Source: Thuidium tamariscinum (taxonomy: Eukaryota > Streptophyta > Bryopsida > Hypnales > Thuidiaceae). From it: a stretch of DNA of 64,000 bases. Every line of letters starts with the position of its first letter. The stretch's first letter is position 1. The notes under the pieces were generated by a model that ran no database searches, was not told the origin of the DNA, and saw only the letters and a program-made list of their open reading frames with translations. Where the stretch lies: the NCBI GenBank assembly GCA_947034885.2, contig OX344758.2:6946501-7010500 (forward strand), read 5' to 3'. Below, piece by piece: positions 1-9,708 of this stretch. The position numbers and the translations under genes are program-made.

Positions 1-264
1 CAAGTGGCTGATGGGGTTGCTGAATAAGTGTCGGACGGTGATGGCGCAAGGGGAGCTTTCCAGGGAGACGATGTAGTTCCCGGTGGCGAGGATGATCTTC
101 GTTTGACCTGCGGTGATGGTTGTGGAGTATGGAGCTGAGATGGATACCGGTGAGGTTGTTGTCTGTGCTGTTGTGTGTTGTGTTGCAAGGAGTGTTGTGA
201 CTATCAGCATTAGCAGGAACGTAGGTCTCGTCATCGCCATCGCCATGGCCATCAGTCGTTGCAT
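1..264 (-). CDS. Secreted protein, N-terminal exon (partial)
   Basis: An open frame reads leftward from ATG at 264-262 to the window edge without a stop, giving 88 residues; the rest lies outside. The start is followed by four more Met codons within ten residues (MQRLMAMAMAM), then a hydrophobic core (FLLMLIVTTLLA) and a small-residue region ending near TTAQ at about residue 34. This is a typical secretory signal peptide. The mature part begins TTTSPVSISAPYSTTITAG and includes one Cys in the visible portion. I do not recognise the family. The export signal is seen directly; extracellular or wall location is inference. GC content is clearly higher than in the upstream DNA, as expected for a real exon. 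The exact Met used is uncertain. Confidence 0.6.
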   Translation of the reverse strand, partial: MQRLMAMAMAMTRPTFLLMLIVTTLLATQHTTAQTTTSPVSISAPYSTTITAGQTKIILATGNYIVSLESSPCAITVRHLFSNPISHL

Positions 265-269
265 ACCCA

Positions 270-1300
270 AAGTTCAAGTTTCTTAAGAGCTCTGCAAGTA
301 TACGGACATGGCTCAGGTTCGAAACCAAAAACATGAATCTGTTAACTTAGAATATAATTCTCACTACACAGGTGATTAGCTTCGCAGTAACTCATCCTTC
401 ATTAAATGCACATGTGATTCATCTAAACTACGTACTAAGAGCCGTTCAGTTATACTCATGCTCAGGACTCTTAACAGAATGTTTCATGTCTACTACATCT
501 AGCGAGCTTGTCCTTGCGCATTCCACTTCTTGAGTGGCTAGCTTTCCGTCTACTTGAAACAGACGACTGAATTCTTATCAAGGGCCAACAGGATCTTCAC
601 GAGCAACTGTGACGCAAATCATAGCTGGAGGACTGAATGACACAGCGATTTACAAATACCCCCCGGCGTAGTTGGTATTCTTCACATACACAAAACCCAA
701 GTCCCTCAAGAGCCCTGCGCGCATCAGACATTGCACAGCTTCGAAATCGAAAAGCATAAATCTTTAGAAAGTCTATAACTAATTTGATACGAATCATGTA
801 TATATGGAAGACGAGACACAGAAGTTTCGCAAATCCTCACCGGTGTAGTAACTACTCTTCACGTACACAAAAAACAACTCCTCAAATCCGTGGATTTCGA
901 ATCTCACATTCTGCACAAAAAGAAGGGAGCGGATCCTACAGACTCGAAAAAACATGAATTTTTTGCAACTCTAGCTAAGTAATTCGATACGAATTTCATA
1001 TGGAAGACTGACTGGCACATCGATTTACAGAATTAGCGAAATTCCAAGACTTAAATCGGTAGTTTTCGGGTTCTCGGCCTGAAAAACCCAAGTCTACACC
1101 AGTTCTAGATTATAAGGCTTTGTGCAGATGAATATCACCATTTTACGGCTTAGCTGCATTGATCACAACATATCAAAGACTTACACATCCTCACCGCCAT
1201 AGTCCTCAATTCTTACACATACACAAATGTGTAAAACATCTAGATCAAATGAGTAGACCCCAAGTCCTTCACTCAACGCAAAGCAGACATTACTAATCCC
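270..1300. repeat. Diverged tandem-like blocks upstream of the secreted-protein gene
   Basis: Four related blocks of roughly 110-200 bases lie at about 270-380, 640-815, 810-1010 and 1180-1295. Shared words recur in the same order: TTCAC(A/G)TACACAAAA, then CAAGTCC(C)TCA, then CGAAA..CATGAAT, then GATACGAAT and ATATGGAAGAC. The two middle blocks are about 180-190 bases apart. They cover the region just 5' of the ATG at 264, so they may be 5' UTR, promoter or intron. No coding frame is convincing here. Confidence 0.5.
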
Positions 1301-3321
1301 CAAACATGGATCTTCACTAAAAACTGTCAGCCGCAACATTTGATCAAATATAGTGATCATATGCACTGACCTGGTTTGAGAAACTCAGAGAAAATATGGA
1401 CCGAGAGAATTTGCCGCGTTTTGCGAGTGGACTCAGGAGCACGATATATACTGACGCAATTGGTGGGCGAGCTAGCCTACGCTAGTATGTGGGAAGAAGA
1501 CGTCGGTGGTGTTGCACAGTGAGCGTCGTTGCAAGGAAGCTCAATGTGGAGCTGCAGATTGATCTGACAGACATTGACCTTTGACCTTTGGCAGTTGTTT
1601 ACTCATTTTTTTGAGCAGCAAATGAAAAAATTGAAGATTCCATTAATTACATCGGGTACACCGTTTACTAAAATGTGCAAACCTGATGTGGCGAAGACGG
1701 CGTGGACTTAACGTATTGCGATTCTGACTTCGCGATTTTGACTTTGGGAGGAAGGAGGGGTTGACTGTGTATCTAGAGGATAAGGTTCTGGGAAACGATG
1801 CCGGCGTGGATTTCGGTGGATCCAGATATCAACTAAGCCCATCACGAAGTGCATCCCATTGTGAACATACCTTAAAGTCAGAGCATTTCCACCGTCACAC
1901 GGCCAAAATGGCTCGCTCAATATTTCAGTATGTGGGACAAGTTGGGCTGATCAATCCCCACTCCTTCAGTTCCTGCTGAGTGTCATAGCCCAACATTTAA
2001 ACCAAGCAAATGCTGGAATTAGACTGTTGTTTGATTTGAGGGAGTTACTACTTGTTGTCTTGAGTTCTAGAGCCCATTCATGTTCACCCCAAATTAATTT
2101 GGACTCCTACATGAGAACCAAAGTACTGCCAAGAGAATTAATGCCGCTCGGACCTAGAATTCCAGCAGTAAAAAGAATTCAAATGGAGTGGGCGCGGGAG
2201 GATGGCATTGGCAGAACTTGATTTTTGATGGGTCCGGCAGTCGGGGATCAGTTTGGACGTACGCGAGCCTGGGGCGAATTGAAATGGAGGTTGGGCACGC
2301 CTTGCGCCGGGTGGGGCCTCCGATCCTTAAGTTGTGAAACAGTGGCGATGCTGAAATTTCAGGTTTATATCAGGGTTTTTTTTTCTGGCGATTTATCGCC
2401 AGCTTCCCGCTCTGGCTCACCAGTGTGTGTGGCTCCCTCCCAATATTGGCCTCTGGTGGGAGGCCACAGAGGGCTTTACTGTAGATGAACAGTACCAAAA
2501 AAAACACCCTGGTTTATATGCTGAATGTGATAAGAAGTACAGTCTGATGAGTCCTAGATGTGAAAAGATTAAAATTCTTCGGCTGATTAGCTGGGTTTCG
2601 CTGCATGCCAAGTTCTACGGTGCTGGTGCTTCTTTGCTGTTCCTCGGCTGCGAGGCTGGTTCTGGTTGGTTTAGTTTCATTTTTACCTTAAAAATCGAGA
2701 AAAAACAACAACTAAAAATCTCCCGCCGCGCCGAGGCTTTATCCTCTGTTTCGATGTACCTTTTTCCTCTTTCAATGGAAATTGTCCATGTGTTTCAGGG
2801 GAAAAAAAAAAAAGGTTAGAATTCTTAGCCACAGGGCACTTTCACTCCTACACTACGACAGATAGTTACTTCAATCTTTCATTTCATTCGTTTATGTTTA
2901 CATGCTGCACTACATGTATTGTCACAAACTTTCAATCTTGATTGCAGAACTTCGTGATAATCACGCGACCGTTACTTACGATCTGGCTGCCTGGCTTCCA
3001 ATTGTAGTTCAAGAAAAAAAGTACCAAATCCTGTATTCCGAGTGAGCTGTGCTCAGCTGTAGAACCTCGCTGATCGGCTGCAACCTGGGCGCCAGCTAGA
3101 TCGTCTCATCCTCTTCGAGTAAACCAAAAATAAATGTCGATGGCAGTTGACTTGGGGGGCCTGTCAGGATTGTGTGAACGTGGGCTCAGCTGCGGCGCCA
3201 GGGGTGCTGCTTTGGGTTACTGTTTCTGTGTTGTAACGTAGCAAGAATATCTGTTTATGAGGTAAATGACTCAGCTTGTTGCCGTTCATTTCACACGTCA
3301 GTCGGTGGTTCTTCATAATCA
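1301..3321. other. Intergenic stretch, no gene recognised
   Basis: This is moderately GC-rich compared with the AT-rich DNA further right, so it may hold UTR or decayed genic sequence. I see no exon with both a family signature and splice signals. The longest frame (2427-2819, plus) starts at GTG, runs into a poly-A-like tract and has no recognisable domain. Confidence 0.4.
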
Positions 3322-3810
3322 CTAGGGTGGCCCGTGCCGTTGCCACGGTCTAATTTTTTTAATGTATAGAAATTCAATAATTCATTAATTCAATAACTTT
3401 CATGCTGTAGGTTGGAACACCATGAATCAAAGCCCGTGCACCCCTCCTCGCCGAGGGCTTTCCAACGGTACCAAAAACAGGCACCCAGGGGACTCACGGT
3501 CCGAGAGATCTCAACGTAACAAACATCCAAACAAACAAACAGTGTATCTTCATAGGGGGACTAGGAAGTGTGTCATGTGCCGTTGCCACAGTCAAAATCA
3601 AAGTAACTGTAATTTACTAATTGTTTAGAAGCAAAAATAACTCAAAAATTCATAACTTTCTTATTGTGAGTTAGAATGCCATAAAACTAAGCCCATGAAC
3701 TCCTCGCTGAGAGCTTTTCAATGGTATCAAGAATGCAACTTGGGGACACACAATCTGGGAGATCTCAATGAGACAAACAAACAAACAAACAACCTATCTT
3801 AAGGTATAGA
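3322..3810 (-). mobile_element. Non-autonomous Helitron with internal duplication
   Basis: Read on the minus strand the element starts with TC (TCTATACCTTAAGATAGG) right after a host A. It ends with a short hairpin (CCGTG-gcaacgg-CACGG), a few bases, then CTAG followed by a host T. TC start, subterminal 3' hairpin, CTRR end and insertion between A and T are the defining marks of Helitrons, which move by rolling circle using a Rep/helicase. Inside, a unit of about 249 bases is present twice (the GTGCCGTTGCCAC word at about 3334 and 3582), each unit ending in an AAAC microsatellite. No protein is encoded. A second, shorter copy lies at 48497-48760. Confidence 0.75.
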
Positions 3811-4239
3811 TTTAGTTGTTACCTAAGCTAAGTCATTTACTTCAATAGAAAACCTAGTTTGGGAGGCATTTTGGTCATATTCTTTAAGTTTGCAAAAGTA
3901 ATTGGTTGAAAATGGACAAACAAAATGCATGCAACTTGGTTCAATTCAAATACTTTGTACTAAATTGAAGGCAATTCATTGATCAATTCAAGGCTATTTA
4001 TTTGCAAGCTATTGTACATGGATAGCAAGTTCAGGTGGAATGTATTAAAAGATTAGTGTTGAATTTTATTGCTAATTACGGGTGAATCTACAAATAAATT
4101 CAAAAATATTTTTTTGAAACCACAAAGAATCCAATTACAATCCATTAAGTTAAATACAAATCTATCATCTTGACCACTATTAATAATGATTTTTTTTAAT
4201 TACAAAATGAAAGAATTACTACATTAACATTTAATGAGA
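3811..4239. other. AT-rich spacer
   Basis: AT-rich sequence between the Helitron and the next dispersed repeat. No gene, RNA or element end seen. Confidence 0.4.
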
Positions 4240-4750
4240 ATAAAGAGTGGAGAGGGTTGTTTTTATAATGAAATCCATTATCTATCGTGAATCACCAAGA
4301 GGTATAGGACAATATGAAGATGAGAATTTGACCACGCATTGTAGAAAATGCATGTATTTAATGCAAAACTTTAAACCTCATTTGGACTTAATAGAATTTT
4401 TTTCTCAAAAATCTTCACTAGTAGAAACCCTTGTTTAATTTGACAAGGCCTAATTTTTCTTGACGGATTTTGTTAAACATCAAATGTAACAATTCATGTT
4501 TTTATGTCAACAACAATGTTCAACATAACATCAATGTTGACATAAAATATAGGTTGTTACATTTGATGTTTAACAAAATCTGTTAAGAAAAATTAGGTCT
4601 TGTCACATTAAACGGGTTTTTCTACTAGTGCTTTAAACTATAGAAGCTCAAAAAATTAAGCTAAGCTTCATCTATAAAAAAACTATTTATGATTTGAACC
4701 TTTGAGAACAAGTTATGGACAAAATTTAAAGTGGATGTTTGGAAATGTCA
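4240..4750 (+). repeat. Dispersed AT-rich repeat carrying a nested CACTA MITE
   Basis: The flanks of the MITE at 4416-4630 resemble 51100-51610: an ATGAAAT..AATCATGAATCA-like start, then ACTCATTGT, AAACCTCATTT, then a stretch on AGTTATGGACAAA. The 51-kb copy lacks the CACTA insertion. Function unknown; likely an old transposon remnant. Confidence 0.4.
4416..4630. mobile_element. CACTA-type MITE, TSD CTT
   Basis: The element begins CACTAGTAGAAACCC and ends GGGTTTTTCTACTAGTG. The inverted ends extend for most of the length, so the whole 215-base element can fold into one long hairpin (arms about 85 bases with TGACAAGGCCTAATTTTTC facing its complement). It is flanked on both sides by the trinucleotide CTT (4413-4415 and 4631-4633). 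CACTA ends plus a 3-bp target duplication define the En/Spm (CACTA) superfamily. No coding capacity. Confidence 0.8.
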
Positions 4751-5300
4751 AACATTTACTTGGTTATGTGACTTCCAATCCTTTCATCACAAATAACCTT
4801 TGGTGATTGAGTTCAAAGAAATGGGTTGAAAATTATATAATCTTAGTTATTTTTCTTTGTTAGTTTCTCCTACTAATAACCTCCAAAAATCTTTTCCTTG
4901 AAGAATTAACTTACTATATTTTTTAATCGTAGTGCCACTTATACATGCATTTGAGAATGAGTAACCTATCCCTTAGATCTATGTAAAATCTTGTGCTTAT
5001 GCACTATCATTTTGGCACCCAATATCTATGTAAAAAGTATGATATTTGAGGACATTTTGTGAATGTTGCCTTGAACTCTATTATGTTAGATGATTTAAAA
5101 GATAGTGCTAACAATGGGATTCTAGAAACATTTTGCCCAATTTAAATATCCATAGTATGGAAATGTAGCCCATTAATGATCAAATTTTTATACCATTGAA
5201 GTAATCACTAAATGCATTTTTAATACTAGTATCTAAAGAAGAAATTAAGAAAAGGTCATAAAGCCAAGCTAGCAAGGCTAGGAGAATGCTCCCACATTGT

Positions 5301-6267
5301 TTAACCCCTCAAGACCCTTGGTAGAAACAAGTTCAAAAACATCATAGCTTTTGAAGCCTTATAGATCTAAATGTCACTAAGCTATACAAATCTCAACTAT
5401 ACAATCTTGTAGTAGACATGTTGTAGATGACATATACAAAATTTGGAGTCATTTGGATGCATAGATTGCAAGATTATATAATGTTTTAGTGCTAAAAATA
5501 GATGTTGAAATTTTCCCAAAAACACATTTGGAGGTGAAATTTGATTTCTAAACTTACTCAAATGAAAAAATTTTACACTACAAAGTGATTCAAAACTAGT
5601 ACACAAACACATTGGTAGAAAAAAAAATTCACTCAATTGACTCACTCTATCTACAAAACAACTTTGAAATGTCAAAAATTAGCAAGAAAAACTACAAAAA
5701 CTACATCTGAGGTTGAACCTCCCTCTACTAGAATGCTTCTCAATCACTCATAACTTCTTGGATTGAAATGAAACTTTAGCGACTAGTATAGGCAAATTTT
5801 CCAATAAGTTTATTGAAAATGGATTTTGTATGAAGAAGAAACAAGCTGTCAAAGTTTACTATATTTCAAAAATGGCATGATTTTGAACTTTGAATTGCTC
5901 CCAAACAATCAAAACAACTTGAATTGACATGAAAATTTTACCACAAGAACTAAACTTCAAAGGAAACAAAACCCAAAATTTTTTATTGAAAATGATCATT
6001 TGATGAAAGAGAAACAAGCCCCCGAAGTTGCATCCCTAAAATGCAATTTCTAAACTCAAATTGAACCTGCAAACTTTGATTGGTTGCCAAAAATCATCAC
6101 GTCTTGGATTGATCTGAAAATTTTACCACACAAACTAGAAGACAACGCGCAACTTTCCCAACAAGTTTTGTTGAATTTGGACATTGGATGCAAAAGTTAT
6201 AGCACTTTGAATTTGACTAGAAACTTTGAGGGGCGCTATTTGTGCCCCTTGGGCATTGAGGGGTTAA
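5301..6267. mobile_element. TTAA-flanked non-autonomous element (piggyBac-like ends)
   Basis: The left end reads TTAACCCCTCAAGACCC and the right end GGGCATTGAGGGGTTAA, matching inverted ends that share the variant CTCAA/TTGAG. The 967-base span (including both TTAA) is AT-rich, with repeated CATAACTT-type words and no intact transposase frame. It belongs to the same family as 34567-35303, 35485-37042, 35835-36750, 40259-40868 and 58300-58949. Assignment to piggyBac rests on the TTAA duplication demonstrated at 35835-36750. Confidence 0.5.
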
Positions 6268-8159
6268 TTAGCTCTTACAAGGTTGTTCAATACAAAATAC
6301 ACTTACTATATGGTCAAAATCAAGATATAGAGTTTTTTTTAGAAGAATCAAAATTATGTGTAATTTGAAGGGCTTTTGTGGAACATAGGGAGAATAATTA
6401 ATGACTTTTCAAAAAGCTATGAGTAGTAGTTTCCAAATGGAAAGATATCCTCATTCATTTATAACTCTAAGTTGGAACAAAACACATCAATCATAATAGT
6501 AGACCTTTCAAAGTTAGGAACCTTTTTATTTTGACAAATTGTGAAATTGAGTTGAGAAATGAATTCTATAAGTAATTTTTTCAAAAAGATTCTCTAAATG
6601 CCTAATTAATAAGACTCTTCTTTACTTTCACATGAATGATTCTAATGAAGTGAATTAAATATTTCTATATAGAAAAATGTAGCCTTAAGGAATTAATTTA
6701 ATCTAAGATTTTCTTAAATTTTAAGATTTTTTTGCTACTTAATCTTAACCATTTTTTCTTTAGATGGCATAACTTTTTTATGTTAAGCACTAGTTGAAAA
6801 ACAAATATTTCCTACTTGCCTAAATTTCCATTTATTTAAAGGAAACAATGGTCCTATAGGGGTTAAATGGGATTTAATGGTTTTAGTACATGTTCTATGC
6901 AACTAAAGTTATTTTGTCCTAACACAAGAATGCATGTCACAAAACAAAATAGTTACATATGGTTATACCTTTTTATAAATGATTTTGGAAAAAATATTTT
7001 TATCAATGATTTTTGTAATGATTCTTCAATACAAACAACATTAGTATATACAACAACTCTCCAACACAAAAAGCACATGTATACATACAATAGATAAAAA
7101 TATTCCTTCCATCTCCCAAATTATAACCATGTCAAAGTTCACTTTGTAATATGCATTATTATAATAGGACAAATCAATACTTTCTCTCAATTTTATAACA
7201 AATAGCACCCATATCTTTATCAAGCACATCAACTTCCGGTAGAAACCAAAATCTTCCTATTACCATGTAACTAATTCCAAATGAAGTCACAACCCACAAC
7301 TCTAAATGAAACCTTTAATTTGCTCATAACATTAATAAGAATGAAGCCATTGAATCCACACACTCAAAGATAATACCTATTAGTACAAGCACTACGATTT
7401 AGTATGGAGAAGGTGTACCTATTCTTCTTTTGGTACATTTGCTTGTAAGACTCAACTCTTCCTAAGCCTACTATTGGTTGTCATTTATTTTTTGATAAGG
7501 TAAGAGAAGGCATGGATTCTAGAATACAAATGTAAGTAGACTATAGAAAGCTACCAAGATAGCTTATCATTTAGGTCAATAAATAAACTATCTACAATCT
7601 ACCTATATTTAAATTTTGAAATGATGTACATTCATGTATACAATCTAATGCCATTATATACATTGACATTTGGATGTTCCTACCTTAAATTACGTCAATA
7701 TGACAATATTTGTTTCATCTATGGGCTTTATTTCTACATTGAATTACTAAGGTAGAATATTTTGCCTTTTAGAGCTCTAAGCAATGAACTCCCTTTGATA
7801 CCTCTACTCTCAACTAAAATTAGCCAATAACTAAGGTAATCTCTTAAAGCAATCTTTTAAAGAACTGATTGTATTGTGGAGGGCGCTAAACTCTTTAAAA
7901 CAAATTCTAGGAATTTTTCATAGGAAGAGAATTTGAATTGGCATTTAACAAAAGTTGATTCATATTTTTAGACTTTCATATACTAATTAACAAATTGTTG
8001 AAGTGGAAATGCAATGGCCACTAAACATGTTCACCTCTTAAAATGTATACTATTGATACACTCAAGTAAGCAAAATGTACCTCTATATTAGTAGTCACTT
8101 CCAAAGCAAGGTTGCTTTTACAACACCCCACCTTACATGAATAGGAATACACATTCTCA
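6268..8159. other. AT-rich repeat debris
   Basis: No gene is seen. A right-end-like sequence of the TTAA family (GGTCCTATAGGGGTTAA) lies at about 6849-6866 without an obvious partner. A degenerate copy of the 326-base MITE (compare 21568-21893) lies at about 7860-8130. The rest is low-complexity AT-rich DNA. Confidence 0.4.
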
Positions 8160-9035
8160 ATGAAAGATGTTAATATAGTATAGTATAATAGAGGCACTTA
8201 TAACTAATAAAAAAAACACATTTGAACATGATCCAAGGTAGTGTAAGGCAAAGCAAAAAAATTTAGAGGTGCATTGACAAAAATAATAGAGATTGCAAAA
8301 AATTTGGTAATTTTATCTCTTAAATTGAAATTATTACAATTTTTGAAAGGCACAAGTTGGGCTTGACCCATGATCAACATCTACAATCATCCAATTCCAT
8401 CATTCAAGAACTACTTTCCTGCTAATTACTTCCTACTTTTGTGTTCACTTATGTCTCATTAACTTATTGGTCCAAACCTTGAAAGTGTACAAAATCAAAC
8501 ATTTCAAGGAAAAAATAGAAATCCATTCCAATCTTGATTGGAATAGGATACCTTATTTAATGTTGATGGAGTATGTGTCAATTATGGTTACCTCTACTAT
8601 AGTTATCATGTATGGTAGAAGGACCCATTCTTAACACACTCCATCAACAATAAATAGGGTACCCTATTCCAAACAAGATTAGAATGGATTTATATTTTCT
8701 CCTTGGACTATGTCTTTGTACTTTTTCAAGGCTTGGGCCAATAAGCTCATGACACATAAGTGAGCATAAATGTAAGAAGTAATTAATGGGACAGTATTCT
8801 TAAATGATGAAAATTAGATGACTCTAGATGTTGGTTATAGGTCAAGCCCAACTTTTGCCTTTCAAAATTCATAGTAATTTCAATTCAAGAAATAAAATTA
8901 CCAAAATTTTTACAATCTTCATCATTTCTGGCAATTCACCTCTGAAAATATTTGCTTTGCCTTGCACTTGCCTAGATCATGTCCAGATGTGCTTATTTTA
9001 TTGGTTGTGGGTCCTCTACTATATGTTGCAAAGAT
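8160..9035. repeat. Large inverted repeat (foldback), about 0.9 kb
   Basis: Two arms of roughly 400 bases face each other around a centre near 8610. Examples of matched pairs are AAGTTGGGCTTGACC at 8354 with GGTCAAGCCCAACTTT at 8842, CATTCCAATCTTGATTGG with its diverged complement near 8670, and TGTTGATGGAGT with ACTCCATCAACA close to the centre. The arms are imperfect, with clear drift. A transcript through it would form a long imperfect double-stranded RNA. Confidence 0.6.
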
Positions 9036-9708
9036 GAGGCTTCTTTGGTGAGACGAGAATTTGGAGTCCTGAAACTGGCCATTGTACTCTTGAAATTGGA
9101 GTAATTTCAAACTGTCCTACTTTAATTTCTGTCTAAAATGCACTCCGTACAAAATTATTCAACTTGCTTTTGAAAGTGCATAGCTACACTGATCATACCG
9201 ACTAGTTAAGAGAGTACATTCAATTATTCTGGATTACAATGCAACTGCTCAAAGCAAGTAATCAAATTATTTGGTGAATACGAATGAAGGAAGGCTGCCA
9301 TTACCTTTCCCTCCGTGACACTTTCGGTATTGAACATGACGCTCAGGATAAAATCGATATTCTGTGATATGATCAACATCCGATTGATATGTTGTTGTGC
9401 TCCACATATTCGGTATTAAAAAATGAGGTTATTTAACCTGAATCCTTCCCTTCCCTGAATGAAAAGTAATCAGAAACTTAAACTCTGATTCTCACTGGAA
9501 TACAGGAAACTGCAATTGGCCTTGGACAAATGCTAAGTGTTTCGGAAAATTGAAATGGTGACCATTGCTGGAATATACTCACCATGCTCCTGAGGATGCT
9601 ACTGTGGACGCGGCTTAAACCATTCCAAACAATGGCATTCAAAATATAAACAAAAAGTCTGGCACAAGCTGAGGATCAGTCGCACGATTCAGCTGCCTGT
9701 AGAGCTTT
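9036..9708. other. 3' flank of the RBR gene
   Basis: The base composition changes from AT-rich repeat to mixed sequence. It probably holds the 3' UTR and downstream region of the minus-strand RBR gene. No separate gene seen. Confidence 0.35.

Noticed and set aside
2536..2590. Hammerhead-ribozyme-like words (CTGATGAG followed by GAAA)
   Set aside because: Stem III can be drawn, but stem II has at best wobble pairs and stem I does not pair, so the core match is likely chance.
2427..2819. 130-codon open frame
   Set aside because: Starts at GTG, no domain, ends in an A-rich tract; nothing supports translation.
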